The notes beneath the pieces are model-generated. The model was not told where the DNA came from and searched no databases. It worked only from the letters and a program-made list of their open reading frames with translations. From Rostratula benghalensis (Eukaryota > Chordata > Aves > Charadriiformes > Rostratulidae), in assembly GCA_013399305.1 (NCBI GenBank), contig VXAI01000020.1, forward strand, positions 2,383,416 to 2,447,415: a stretch of 64,000 bases of DNA, read 5' to 3'. Below, piece after piece: positions 24,701 through 37,800 of the stretch (position 1 is its first letter; each line of letters opens with the position of its first letter). The position numbers were made by a program, and so were the translations under genes.

Positions 24701-27700
24701 TTCCATAGCTGCTCCTGTTCTCCTCCCTACACCTCAAGTAATTTTTTTCCCTTGGATGACTACTATCCTTTCCCTGCTATCTTTAGGCTTGCTGTTTTGA
24801 TTGCCTTCCATAAGAGACATCTCCTAAACAGACAGCTCCTCAGCTGCCATTCGTCTAGTCTTAATGGCTCACAGATCTTGATGGCAAATGTTGTCCTCTG
24901 AAAAAGCAGAAATTGTGAGCACCTGAAGACACTCTGTGCATGCTGAGACATTAAATCAAATTCAACAGAGCTCAGTTGCTTTCTCTTCACGTGGTCTTTG
25001 TTAATGACTAGGCAGTGTCCCTCCTGTTGCACATGCCCCCTCAAGAGCTTCCAAATCTTGGACGCAACTTCCAGAGAGCCTTGAGGAGTGCTGATTCCAG
25101 AGGTCTCCACCATCATCTCCCACCTCCTGAGGTGTTGGGGACACAGATTCCATTTTTCCCAGGAGGACAGCTGATTGAAGCAGTTTTCCTTTCCTGCATG
25201 CACCTACTGCAGAATGGAGGTTGGCTGTCCCAGGCAGCTGCAGTGGTTTTAGGCTGTTCCCTTTAGGATGTCTTCTCCAAGCAGGGATTTGCTACAATGC
25301 CAATAAAAAGTTGCTGTTGTTAGGCTTCTGTGGCATCACAGCGAATGCCACAAGAAGAAAGTGCTCAGTTCTCAGCAGCTAAAGCCCTGCATTGGGGCTT
25401 ACCCTCCATCTAGTTTTGGTAGTTCCCCTTTCTGACATGCCATTCTCTGAGGATCTCCTTGGCACATTGCTTGAGGTAGTGGAATCCCAGAGTGGCAGGG
25501 GCTATTTATACTTCCCTAATATTTACCTCAATGAAGTCCTTTCCTGGAATTAGCTGTAAGTCCCAAACCCACCACCAAGGCCACGTCTTGTAGCATCTCC
25601 CATGCCTGGCCCATGCCAGCAGCATACCCCCATGCTGCTGGCAGGGCTGGCACCCTGCAACCTCCCTCCCTCACAGCAGGTCTCCCTTTTGCTTGCTGAC
25701 TGCTGCCTTTCCTTCAAGTGGGCAGGGATCCCTCACAGAGAATGGAGAACAATCTCCACTCCCATGGGTGTGGGGCTTTGCCTTCTGTTGTGCCAGCAGC
25801 AGGCTGTCTATGGAAGTCCAAATGGTGGATAATTAATAGTGTTCCTTTGCAGCTAAGGTAGCACTTAATGACCCTCATTGATACCTGGGGTGATAAAGAT
25901 ACAGTCCCTGCCATGACTGGAGGAAAAAATTACTGGAGAGGGAAAATCAAGATTTTTTGCTGCCTCGCTGAACACAGATCCAAAACTCTCTCACTCCATC
26001 TCCCAAATCAAAATCATCATCTTGTACACTCAGGAGAGGCCCTCCTAGGTGCTTATGTGCCTGTGTGCACCCCAGACCTCCTTCCTCAGCGAAGCTGATG
26101 GAGGCAGAAACTCAGCTTTCTCATAGAAACGCATGGGGACAGAGAGGAGATGTCCACCGCAGTGATCCAGGGCATCTGACCCCCCAGTGCAGCTCTGGTG
26201 GAGGGACAGCATTTTCCTGCTGCTCCCAGGGGAGAGGAGCCCTCACCCAGTCTGTCCCACCCTAAGGGAAAGCAGGAGCAGGGAGGAGTTGCTCCAACTC
26301 GCCGTGGTTATTTTAAAGTTGTGGGGGATTTTTTTGTTGTTGTGTAGCAAGCAGCTCACTGTGAATTTAATAGATGAGTTTTGCTATCGGTAACAACTCC
26401 CCTAACCCCCAAGCAGTTTATTTCATGTATACAAGAGTGAAAAAGGGAAAAGTAAAAATACCTCTGGGGAAAATAAGGGGTTGGGAAATGGCTGTAAGTG
26501 CAAGCACAGGATTGCCAAACCCACACGTTCAAAAAGCATGAATCAGATCTCCAGGAATCACAAGACTGGTGGTCTGAATTTCAAATACAAAATCTGGGCA
26601 GTTTCTGAAGGGTATTTCCCTCCGTGTTTTCAATGCTCTAGGGGAAGCTGTGTGCCCTCCGCTGGGGAGAGAGCGCTGACAGGCTGGAGTCAAGCCTTAC
26701 ATGTGCTTATAGGAACCCATCCCTCCCTGTGCTGGAGCCCAAGATGATCATTCCACCCTCCCAGTCCCCTAAGTCTGCCTCTTTTCTCTGCTCTCCCCTG
26801 CCATGGGGCATCACTGCCTCTCCCCTGCATCCCTGCTGAGCTGTCTGGAAGGACAGCTGAGCCCCAGTGCCCACCTCACCCTGGTGGGTAACCAGAGCCG
26901 CTTGCACCAGGGGTGGTCTTCTCCCTGTGGGTAGATGGTGAGGAAGTGGCATCTCCATTTTGTCCCACAGAATGTAATGAGAGAGGAGCCACCACTTTGA
27001 GTAGTTCAGAGATACACCTACCCTGGGACATAAAACCAAAGCTGTACTGCCCGAGGTAGGGAGAGTGGCTTGCGATGCCTGTTTTGGAGGGACGTGAATT
27101 GCTCTCCAGACTAGGTGAGAGCATTCTACAAGACAGAGCTGAAGATATTTTATCTGGGGGTACAAGTGGATACCTCCTCCCCCAGAGTCACCCCAAAAGC
27201 TGGCAAACCTGAAAAGGGGGGCGCTGTGGCAAACTTCCCCAGTCCCAGACTGTCACCCAATTTGCTGGCGCCTGAGCCCCTAGGCAGTGAGCAGCCTTCA
27301 CCCACACCTCCAAATATGGATGTGCTGGCAGGAGAGGGAAGCTTCCCTCATCTCCTGCCTCACTTGAGGGCCTCTAGATCTATAGTTGATCTAAACTGCT
27401 GTTGCCCAACTCGGCCTTGCAGAGTCAGCTTTGCTGCAAGTCCTTTCTTGTCTGTCCCTCTGGAGTCCCTCAACCACTGCCAGCCCTGCGATGTTGGTCC
27501 TTCCAAGTCCTCCAGTTGTGCTCCAGCTGGTCAGCTACAGCTGTCGGCACCAGAGGACCAGCAGGGTGACCTCCATGAGGACACAACTCCCAAGGTCAGT
27601 TGACTACACAGCACCATGAAATGGTCTTTCCAAGCCCACACACGTTAGTGTTGCCCCCCTGCACTGGGCTGACACCTCTTCTGCTTCAACAGAAGCCACT

Positions 27701-28849
27701 CTCATCCTTGTGTGTTGCCCGCTTGTCAGCCTTACGCTCCAGCTCACAGTTACAAGAGAGTACTCATTGGGACTCCTTTGTGTGAAATGTGGGGAAGTCC
27801 CAGGCTGCATGGCTCTTCCTGAGCATCCGTCAGGTAGGCAAATTACCTGTCGAAGGGAGAGGATTCAGGAGTGAGAGGGAATTGCATGCAAATGGCAAGA
27901 GCAATCAAACAGCCCTAGTTCTCCCAGACCTGCTGAGGCTGAAGTCTGCAGTTGGCAGTGCACCTGCTTCAGTGAAGGGTGGAGCTGCAGCCATGGAATA
28001 GTTAAAACCTCATAACCTTTCTCCTTCAAAGCCAAGCATTGTATTTTGCTCCAAAGCACTTGTACCACCCACCCATGGAAAAGGAATCCAGGTGACTTCC
28101 AACCCAATGGGTACGGACAGCAACCAGCGGGCAATGAAACCACTCATGTCTAACAGGAGCAGTAGCTCTTCAACGGTAGCTCATGAGCAGGAGCTGGTTG
28201 GCTTCCAGAGCAGGAATGACTCACAACCAGTTTATGGTTACCTGTGAGCCATCATGCCCAGCTCTGGGATCCCCAGGGCCTGGTGTAGCAATGTTTGCTT
28301 CCTGAGCTCAGTGAATGGGAAAATGTGCCTCACTCCCTATTGATGAGCGTGAATTAATCCACTCTTGCCCTAGGTTGGAGGTAATACCAACAGCATCAAG
28401 CACTCCCTCCTGCTGCATAACAAACAAGTGTGGGAGTATCATGGCCTGAAGGACCAGGCATATTAGCCTGACCTGTAAGTGATGTGCCTACATCAAAGAA
28501 GAGGTGAGAATAAAGCATAGTGCACAGCCAGCTACAATGGCACCTCGTAAAGTGCCTGCTTGCCTCATTAGAGCCTCTTTATCTGGCAGAAGGACTCATT
28601 TGCCAACATAAACATAAAGAGACAAACAGCACACATAGCGCAGGAGTAAAAGCAAGATGAGCCCAGCACATGTGGAGATCCCAGAAGAGCACAATCAGAG
28701 CCCAGGAGGACATATCCAGCCATGCCACAGCATAGTTCTCACTTTGATTTCTCCTCTCACAGTCTCTTTTCAGCCACAGCTACTTGAGGAGGAGATCAAA
28801 TACTAAGAGAAGTCCTTCTCAGTGCTCAGTGGGGTCACGTATAGTACAT
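18781..28849. other. Intergenic region between TAF4B and the large CR1
   Basis: I see no exon, RNA gene or recognisable transposon here apart from the CpG-rich patch described separately. Short homopolymers occur, including a T run at about 23254-23268. The open frames, up to about 220 codons near 23.7-24.4 kb and 162 codons at 27115-27603, are low in complexity or match no family I can name. A stretch around 22640-22860 looks non-repetitive and CpG-retaining and could be a conserved regulatory element, which is inference only. Confidence 0.6.
23680..24330. other. G+C- and CpG-rich patch, unexplained
   Basis: About 650 bp are clearly richer in G+C than the surroundings and retain many CpGs: roughly nine in 23800-23940 and a dozen more to 24310, by eye. 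The left part (23684-23772) is a degenerate G-rich repeat with units near 17-18 bp beginning GGTGG. Both strands carry long open frames, including 171 codons at 23411-23926 (-) and 221 codons at 23722-24387 (-), but high G+C content lengthens frames by chance. The left half translates to Pro/Ala/Gly-rich low-complexity peptide. It could be an orphan CpG island, the promoter of an unannotated transcript, or a decayed gene or element. I do not recognise it. Confidence 0.5.
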
Positions 28850-28861
28850 TAGGGCAAGGAC

Positions 28862-29898
28862 TGAGGGAGAAAAGTCTCTCCCACTGTAAGACAAAATCAG
28901 GTTTGTGACCAGGCAAGGAACCTGAACACAAAGAAATCAATAGGACCTGGCAAGATGCATCCCAGCATCCTGAGAGAATTGGCTGATGTAGTTGCCAAGC
29001 CACTCTCAATGATATATGAAAAGTTATGGCAGTTGTGTGAAGTCCCCGGTGACTGGAAAAAGTGAAACATTGCACTATTTTTTAAAAAGGGTAGAAAGAG
29101 GACCCTGGGAACTACCAACCTGTCAGCCTCACCTCTTTGCCTGGAAAGATCATGGAACTAATCCTCCTAGAGGGTATGCTAAGGCACATGAAGGACAGGG
29201 ATGTGATTCGAGACAGACAGCATGGCTTCTCCAAGGGCAAGTACTGCCTGAGCAACACAGTGGCCTTCTATGATGGAGTGACTGTATCAGTGGACAAGGG
29301 AAGAGCTACAGATGTCATCTACCTGGATTTCTGTAAGACTTTTGACATGGTCCTTCACGACATCCTGCTCTCTGTACTGGGGAGATACAGATTTGATGGG
29401 AGGATGGTTCAGTTGACAAGAAATTGGTTGGATGGTAGCATCCAGAGGGTGCTATGCAGATGGAGCTCAGGGGCAAGTGGTGTCCTTCAGGGGTCTGTAC
29501 TGGGACCAGTGCTGTTTAATATCTTCATCAGTGACACAGACAGTGGAATCAAGTGCACCCTCAGCAAGGGGGCTTACAAGAAGGATGGGAACAATTTTTT
29601 TAGCAGGGCCTGTTGCGATGGGACAAGGGTTAGTGGATTTAAACTAAAAGAGATAAGATTTAGACAAGAGATATGGAAGAATTTTTTTACAATGAGAGTG
29701 ATGACACACTGGCATGCTTTGCCCAGAGAGGTGGTATATGCTCCATCCATGGAAACATTCAAGGTTGGGTTGAATGGGGCTCTGAGTAACTTGATCTAGT
29801 TGAAGATGTCTCTGCTCATTGTAAGGGGGAGCTGGACTAGATGACCTTTAAAGGTCCCTTCTAACCCAAACTCTTCTATGATTCTATGATTCTATGAT
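28862..29898 (+). mobile_element. Long CR1 LINE with ORF2 reverse-transcriptase remnant
   Basis: About 1 kb of CR1 in sense orientation, the longest transposon in the window. From about 28862 it follows CR1 ORF2 ('CTCCCACTGTAAGACAAAAT', then 'GAACCTGAACAC'), runs through the reverse-transcriptase region, and ends with the 3' UTR ('AAAGGTCCCTTCTAACCC') and the diagnostic tail of three tandem ATTCTATG-type units at 29873-29898. It is 5'-truncated, so endonuclease and ORF1 are absent. A central block of ORF2 is also missing at about 29566 (see the pseudogene entry). The left boundary is approximate because the first ~100 bases are diverged. Members of this family insert by target-primed reverse transcription (established). 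Confidence 0.93.
29137..29799 (+). pseudogene. CR1 ORF2 reverse transcriptase, internally deleted remnant
   Basis: An open frame runs to a TAG at 29797-29799 and reads as CR1-type reverse transcriptase. Visible motifs are [16 protein letters not shown], the QHGF block, the motif A region [12 protein letters not shown] and the motif B region [18 protein letters not shown]. At about 29566 the frame jumps from CTLSK directly to GAYKKDG, which in intact elements lies far downstream. The motif C (xADD) catalytic box and the thumb are therefore gone, although the frame is kept. Upstream, the same protein is broken by a TGA at 29063-29065 and by a one-base deletion near 29098. The frame opens at a TTG-type codon, with no real start. 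It is a dead copy and should not be annotated as a gene. Confidence 0.92.
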
Positions 29899-31790
29899 CA
29901 GCCTACACTGTTGGTTGGAGCAAGGCTATGACTTTGCTCCCAGGCTGACTCTGTGGTGTAATGTCTCCAGAGGAGTAAAGTTAGCTCTGTCTTCACTCTC
30001 AGTCCACTGCTGGCCCTCACAACCCTCACATGCTTGCGACAACAGAGCAGCCCATGTGGGCCATGTTTCCTAGGAAATTTGCCAATGTAACACATAGGCC
30101 TCCTGGCCTCTCACAGCGAGATGATAGAGGATGTAGAGCCCCACGTCAAAGCCATTTCCAGCTGCTCACTGCCAGCAAGGGCTGTGCTACAGCTGTGTCT
30201 CCTTCCAAATGCTGCTCTAGGTCAACACAGTGAACACCTTCCAGATCTGTATGGAGTTCCCACTCTTCCTTGGGATTGGGAGTGCACAGTGTAGGGAACA
30301 AGGCTTATCCTTCCAAGTCTTTTGTCCACATTGCACTCCTGATGCATGTATATATGTATCCTATATGCTTGACTTCCTGATAGGACTTTCCATGCCTGCA
30401 CCCCAGCTGGCCTGTTCCCCACAGCCGGCTTGCACATTTCTCCCAACTGCCTCTCTCCTGGGTGTTGTGTGCCACAGTTATTTTGAGACTCAGAACATCA
30501 GCCCATGAGTGGTGAGTGAGCTCTTTTACTCATCTTAATCTCCCCATCAAGTTCTTCAATGTGTGCAGGCTCTGGAAGAGCTCTCAGACTGCTTTTATGA
30601 AGTAATATCTGCCTGGTTTTAGCTATGTGTGCTATCGGCCTGCTGGACTCTTTATAAAGGGAGGGATTTCCCACCCTTCACTGCAAACTTTCACTGCTGG
30701 CAAGGGTACTTCGGTCTGGGCAAGATGGCCTTGGAGGGGATGGCTATGTTCTTGATTTCCAAATACCGCTGACTCTTTAAAAGACTGGGTTTGCTGCTGG
30801 GGCTATGCCCTTGGAGCAGCAGCCCTTACCCAGCTAAATTCAGCTGGGGGAATTCCACCTGCAAGACCTGCAAGTAAAGGCAAAGACATCCTCTGCTTTG
30901 TCCCTGTCAAGTTTCTGCTCCCCAAGGCCTTGCTTTCTCTGTTGGTAGTTCCTGCATGCAGCGGCAAGTCTGCTCCCCATGTGTTTCGCTAAAGCCGAGA
31001 TGCCCACACATTTTTTCCATTGTGAACCTGGCTACATCTCTGCCAGCTCACGCAACCAGCTATTGTTAAGTAATTGTTTGAGTCATCCACTGAGCCCACG
31101 CCCAAAGCAGGCTTTTCAGATTTGACACATGGGAGATTCACTACTGTTGGCGTGGCTTTGGGGTACTCTGCCTCCTGCATCCTCCCAGGGGGGGTGACAG
31201 AAACAGCCCGGAGACACTCCAGATGGGCTAAATGTGGCCATTTTCATGCCTGCCCTTAGGTTCCCGGCTCCCAGCCACCAACAACCCTTTTTTCTCTGTG
31301 ACAGAAATTTAATATGATACAGAAAGCAACCCAGCAGATTGCCCTCATGCAGGAGCTTGCAGTTGCATCCTGATGTTGCTAGAGATCAGAGGTCTCCCTT
31401 TCTCTCCCTACCCCCGTTGTCATTACCAGGTAATGCAGAGCAAATATCAGAGCTGCTTCCCCCAGCGGTGATGATACCTCCATCCTGATCCCTACTTGAC
31501 GTGTGGGATTTATAGTTCAATTTATGTTTGGCATGGTTGCTGCTCCGCAACTCCAGCAATTAGAGGATTTGAGAAGTGCATTATGGGGCCCTGATTTTTC
31601 ATATGGTCATTCTGGCTGACACCACCCTTTTTACCACCTTTTTACATATGCAGCCAAGACACTCGGCACATTTTCAGAAGAGAGAAGATTAAAAACCCAA
31701 CCAAAAAAAGCCCAGAAAAAAAACCCCAAGGTGAATTACAAAATTTTTTAAGGCTAATACTTTATAGGGCTAGTATGCACAGGCCTGGGG
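29899..31790. other. Intergenic, no supported feature
   Basis: Single-copy-looking sequence of moderate G+C. I found no exon, RNA gene or transposon match. Open frames are under 100 codons and match nothing. Confidence 0.6.
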
Positions 31791-31885
31791 CCTTCAAGAT
31801 AATATAATCTAATACTCGGAGATCCCCTGATGAAAGGCACTATATATGCAAAGTGCTTTATAAACATTAATTAGTTAATGTTGAA
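31791..31885 (-). repeat. Probable ancient amniote interspersed-repeat relic
   Basis: The segment 'CTGATGAAAGGCACTATATA' followed by 'TGCAAAGTGCTTTATAAACA' and 'TTAATTAGTTAATG' resembles the tail of old SINE/LINE-like repeats scattered across amniote genomes, which on the other strand read like 'AAAGCRCTTT...' next to a TTAATTAATT stretch. The family name is uncertain to me, and the right part is lost in the adjacent gap. The match is from memory of the pattern, not from a search. Confidence 0.4.
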
Positions 31886-31935
31886 NNNNNNNNNNNNNNN
31901 NNNNNNNNNNNNNNNNNNNNNNNNNNNNNNNNNNN
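31886..31935. other. Assembly gap (50 N)
   Basis: Fifty Ns between TTAATGTTGAA and an A-rich tract (AAAAAAAAAGAAAAAAA). The A tract at the right edge probably caused the break. Confidence 0.99.
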
Positions 31936-34850
31936 AAAAAAAAAGAAAAAAAACTACTCAAAACCCCCCTTCCCGCCCTCCCTCTAGTCCCTAACTCTAC
32001 AAAGTTAATGATTCTGTGTGTGGAAACTTAAAGCATATTTTAATTTCTGTTTACTTCTGGGGAGATGGAAGCACTAGAAGTACTTTCATATACATTATGC
32101 TTCTGCAAGCATTGGTAACATGGCTGCTTCTCCTATTGTGTGATTTAAGCTTCATGAATGAGGACACCTCGACATCTACAGCATAATCTTGACCAGTGTT
32201 TGCAATAACACTGCCCAAGTTCTACTGGCTCAACCCTTCATACTCTGTAATCACCAGCCAACCCAGATATGAAGGACTTTGCAATGATAACTTTCATTCC
32301 AGGTCAGCTTTCAAAACCTTGGGGAATCACAAGCACAGGGCAGCTGGTTTAGTGTCATCACCACATCATATGTTACCGTGTAGCTTATGCACAGAGAGAA
32401 ATGAACAAAGTAATACACTTGTTAGTTTTTGCAAGAAGAGGGAAAATGGACAGGTTGAAGGATAAAGTAGACCTTTTGTAGCTTGCTGCATGTAGGGTTA
32501 GATTTGCCTGAAGCCCACATCTGCACTGGTCTGCTGGATCCCCCCGGCAGAGCAAGCAGAGCCACTCCTCCACAGTCTGTCCTGCTACTTCAGAGCGGCA
32601 TGTTCACCTCTGTGCTTTGCAAAGTAGGCAACACTCTTCCCAACAAAACCTCCTTTGCATCCTCAACAAGGCCTTTTCAGGTTCTACTCAGTCCAAGCAG
32701 GTCTGTACCATGTACCCTCCTAACACAAACCACCACACCAGTTTGCCTGGCTCTGGCTACTCTAGACTCATGTCCATCAGAAAAGACCACCAGGTCCCTC
32801 GATGCGCAGCCAGGATGGGTCACCACATTCCACCGCTCTCCTCCCAGCTGAAAGGGCAGTAGAGAACCTGGGGGAAGCAGAGGCGCAGATAAACTTCCTC
32901 CCTAAAAAGCTGGTGGTATCTTCTGAAGCCTGTTTCCCCCTTTTGTCCTGTTTGAACCCCAAACTCAAACTCATACCTGTTGACCCAGATACTGGAGTAA
33001 GTGTGTTTGATGGAGCAGGTGAAACTTTAATGATGGAGTCACAGAATGCAACTCACTCGCAGCAGCGTGGTGTGGTCCAGCAGTGGTTTTCAGGGCTGGG
33101 TCACCCAGGTCCCCATGGCAGCGCCCAGATGTAGGGACCCCTTTTGCCACCTTCTCTGCCAGCTGGTTTTCTGTATGTGCCTGCTCCTTTCCTCAGCACC
33201 CCAGCAGCCAACAGTGCCTCGCCGATGGTGGCCCTCTGGTCCAGCACGCTTTCGTTTTCCTGGGTCCTGTGTGTCTCCAGGGCTGCTCCGGAGAGCATTT
33301 TGGCTCCCCACGGCACCACGTTGTGAGACATCACCCAGTCCGGTTGCTGCCACCTCCAGGCATAGTCACAGTTTGTCTGAACAGCCGACTTGGGTGAGTT
33401 GTCTTGGTAGAGTTTTGCCTGCACACGAACACAAGATCAAGCTAGTGGAGAGCAATCGCTTACAAACTTAGTTAATACAGATGTACCTGAATGAGCACTT
33501 TCATCTTGTGCAGTTAAAGGTCTTTAATTTTAATCCTGTGTCAATGGGGAGGGAAAAAAAAATGGTACGAAGTTCTAATAAATAAATCATGCCACCGAGT
33601 GCTCAGATCAGCACATCCTTGCTAGAAGCAGTACAGAAAAAGTTGCCTTCCAGCACTGCAGACTGCTTTAAAACACCCCTTCAAATAGATGTTGCAAGCT
33701 GGGGATACACCAGTGCTGCTTTGTTGACTTCACATCATGAAACGTTTGCCATTCTGAGGGTATGCAACACTGAGGAAGCAGAAAAATGTGAAAAATTTAG
33801 CAGTTTTTGATGTTCAAATGGAAGAACTCCTGAAGACCTCTGATTTTTCCCAAATCATTGTGCATCCGCTCTCAGCCAGCCTGGCTGCTCTCAGGTGCAC
33901 CAACGCTGGGCACCTGCCAAGGTGAAATCACAAGTCTGCTCAGAAAACCCAGATGGGAGATTGCCATGGAGGAAACCGTCTGCGCTGCTATTGCTGAAGC
34001 TACTGATTCTTACCTCCTCTCTTTTTAAATTACTTTGCGGCATTCTTTGCTCTGAAGAAGGCAACTGGAAATTTAAAATGCGAGAAATGCCTTTTGTAGT
34101 GCAACAGGCAAAAGACTTGATTTTCCTGGGATTTCTTGAGTGCTCCGACCCTGGTTAGGCTCCCACGATAGCAGCTAGCATGGGGAACTGTTGTGTCTCA
34201 GTCAGATGCTACCAATTTCACCAAAGCCCTCTGTCTGTGCCACAGCAGAATATGTATTAGGACGAAAGCTGTTTACCACCCACTGATGAGCTTTTATGTG
34301 TAAAACGTTCCTTTCACTCTGTGCTGAAGCAGACACTTGCTTTGATAGTTATATGAAAAAAAAAACACCCTTAACCTTGCTTCAGGATATTTATAACCAA
34401 AACATGCAGAATTACTGCAACATAAAGTCTGCTTCACTGGGTCTTGCTGATTTAAAAAGGACAAAAAAAAAAAAAAAAAGAAGAAAAAGAAGGTTAATAC
34501 AATAAAGAAAAAAAGACAGATGAGTACACTGAACACAGTTCAGATCTACAGCACTATATTGTCCCAGCGATGCCACCAATTCAATTTAAATCCTAAGGAA
34601 AAAGCTAATGCTATTGAAGCACTGAAAATTAACAACAGCCCTGGCCTTGTACATCACCCCTCCACGACAACCGGCACATCAAACACCTTCACTGCTCCGC
34701 AGCACGGAGACAGAGCGGAGGAAAAGTAGCATGAAAGTGAAATGGTTTCTCGTCCTCTGCCCTGCCAGAGGCAAATGCCAGCTCTCGCTGTTGTAAACTG
34801 TAAGGCAAGGCAATCTACAGCGTTAGGGAGAGAAAAAGAATACCACACTA

Positions 34851-34870
34851 GCAGGCAGGCAGGCAGGCAG
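34851..34870. repeat. (CAGG)5 microsatellite
   Basis: Five uninterrupted GCAG/CAGG tetranucleotide units followed by AATGAGACAG. It is a likely length-polymorphic marker with no other role evident. Confidence 0.9.
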
Positions 34871-37800
34871 AATGAGACAGAGGTATTTTTAATTGATGTT
34901 AGACGAACATAAATAGATGAGGCTGGCGCTGAGCAGCACAGCCCTTTTTCTCTCTCTGCCATGTACCCATTTACCCGGGCTCATAACCAAAGGCCAACAT
35001 GACATCAGAAGCCCTGTGGTGTTTTGCCTTTGGGCAACAGCCGGTAAAACTGGTTTCATCTGGCAGATGAGCGTGTGAGCTGAGGTAATTGGTGTGTTCT
35101 TTTCTGCCTCAGATTCCTTATCTCATCCTGAATATTCCCATAACCTCCCTTTTTCCAGCCCTTTTGTTTCTCAACAAAAAAATATTTACATTGAAATAAA
35201 CAGTGGGAGTCTCTAGATCACATCTCAGGGAGACACAGGTGCTGGTAACTTCACAACAATGAGCAGCACAGTGACAGCTGCAGGAAAGATAAGCTAGAAA
35301 TGGGGGGACTTTTTCTAGTGGGTTGTCTCCCACTGAACAGAAGGGGGTTGAGCAGACACCATTTGATAAAGGAGCCTGGCTCGAAACAGCTGCCGCTCCA
35401 TTTTTCTTTCACTCCTGAGATCAGTTTGGATTATTTTTCTGTGTTCTCTGTTTCGCAACTGAAGAATAAAAAAACCATCTGAATGTGATGGGAGCACAAT
35501 GTGTAGGTTTCTACAAACCGAGGCTGGAAAGAGAATTAAGGCTGCCTATTTCCAGGGCTGCTTTAGCAGTGCTTTGCCAGTACAGCCATCCTAGGTTATG
35601 CAGAGGCTGAGTGGGCTTCCTGCAGGCAGCCCTCACATCAGTCCCTGCTTTGCTGTCTGAGGAGAGCAGGGTCACAAAACAAATCCTGCCAGCAAAAGCA
35701 TATTTTCTACTATATCCCTGAATGTATCTTATGGGGGGTGTGTGTTTCAGTTAGATTAGTTATGTGGCTGAGGGGCCTCACCCAACACAGCTATTGGTTT
35801 GGGCTGATCCTAGCATGTCAGCATGTCTACAGGATATACACACTCAGAAGACTACCACAGGGCAGCTCCACAGTCAGGCAACGTGTGTGTAAGCTGGATG
35901 CTGGGACAGACATTTCTGGCTTGCCTGGAAGATGTGAACTTCTACCAGCTGCCCTGGAAAAAAGTTGGAAGGCAAAAGATTTTCTCCTTCCTTCCGAACG
36001 TAGTACTGATAAATATAAATCTAGCAGAAGGACTGGGCATGGTGCCAGCAGAGACTTGCTGGAGGTAAGGTCCCTGCTCTGACATGTTAGATCAAACCAG
36101 GTAAGGTGCTGCCTCCATCATCTGTAACATGAGGAAATGTGATCTGCTTTTCAGACACATCATTCTTTCTACCTACAGGTCCCACTGGAGCTGTGGGTGC
36201 AGTAAGCATGGAGTAGTTCGAGAAATCTGGCCACAGACAAACCCAGACACTTAGTTTTAGCCTCTCAAGTTTAAACTTTTTCAGTGTTTCTCTCCTGCTC
36301 CCTTGGAAATCACTGGTGAACCTTCTCACTGAAGCTGAGCTGGACCCGGGTCTGTCAACCCTGGCCTATATTAAGAGGGAGAAGAAAATGCAGAAGATCA
36401 TAAGATAGAAAAGGGAGCCTTTAACCTGCTGAACAAGGCTAAAACACAAATCTAGTGGTTATGTTAAACAGTCCAAATGAAAATTATCCAAATGTACAGG
36501 ATTATAGGAGAAGAAATGAAACGAACGACTGGAAAGAGATGATGAAAAATGGGTTAAGAGAGGAGGAAGATCTAAAAGGTGGGAAGATCCACTTTAGGAT
36601 GAGGGAGAGGCCAAAGAAGATGTGAAAGCAGGTGACAAGTGCAGGAATGTTGGTATGAAACACAGGAGGTACTGAGTGCAGGAACAAACACAGGGGCTTT
36701 AACATCAGCGTATGAGCTGCATCAGTGACATGAAGAGACACCCCCCCAAGGAGTACCTCCAGAGAGGCTGGAAACTGTCTGGGCTGTTTGTGGTCTCTCT
36801 GGAAAAAGACAGGGGAGGTAATGGGGCAGGGAAGGAATGGAGGGGAGTCCACCTGTCCTGCCCCAGGCGCCAAGCCCAGGCATTTTTTTAAGCCCCTCCC
36901 TCCAGGAGCCACTGCATTTTCTTGAGGGGCTTCAGGGCTTCCTGCAGAAGTGAGGAGCACAGGGCAGGGGTTTGTGGTACAGCAAGAAGGGCAGTCCCAG
37001 GTGTGTCCTCCACTGTTGAGAGGTCGCTGAGTTAACCTGAGAGGGCAGCTCTCCCCACAGACCCAGCCCCGTAAATGCTGGGCAGCTCAGGGACAGCACA
37101 CCATGCTCCCTGGCCAGCAGGTTTCAAACCAGCATATGAAGCTGGGAGTGCAGTTTTGACCTCTCTTTCTGTCCCTGTCCTCTCTCTTGCACTCAATAAA
37201 TTTTTGGCTGCAGTTTTGCCAGGGTGTTGGTAGCAGAGCAACATGCTCCCCCCCGCTTCCCCTTCCCTTCAGTGAAATACTCACCCTCACACTGCTTTGG
37301 CAAAGAGACAAAAGCCTCAGGTTCAGAAAACACATTTTGGACTTTTAAGAACAGAGAAATGAGACAGCTGCCCATTGTGGGAAATTTAGCTTAATGTGAT
37401 ACTGAATTCAGCTGTTTAATACACCCAGATGCTCCAGCAGCGACTGTATTAAAAAAAAATATCTTCAATAAATAATGGAGATGTGAATAGTGGGGTTTTT
37501 TTGTTTGTTTCCTTTTTTAATGAAAATGGCAAAACAGTAATTTGCTACTGTACATCTGCATCAGTTATTTAACATGACATCTTGCAGTAGTAATAATCCA
37601 TCAACATCCAGTATTACATATGGATTCATAAAAAGGTTTATGCTTGTGTTGGTGCATTTTCTGTCTGCCAAACCAATTATATACATTTTACAATAAATTA
37701 TACATATTGAACCAAGAACCTGCTGTGTTAATTGCTCATATTTTTAGAGGGGGAAAATGTGGTTATGGAGTGATTTTTCATTTTAATCATATTGAAAACA

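Noticed and set aside
27115..27603. 162-codon Ser/Pro-rich plus-strand frame
   Set aside because: It is a Pro/Ser-rich translation of intergenic DNA with no family match and no exon boundaries.
33101..33424. 107-codon minus-strand frame that looked briefly retroelement-like
   Set aside because: I found no pol, gag or env motif, no LTR ends and no primer-binding site around it.
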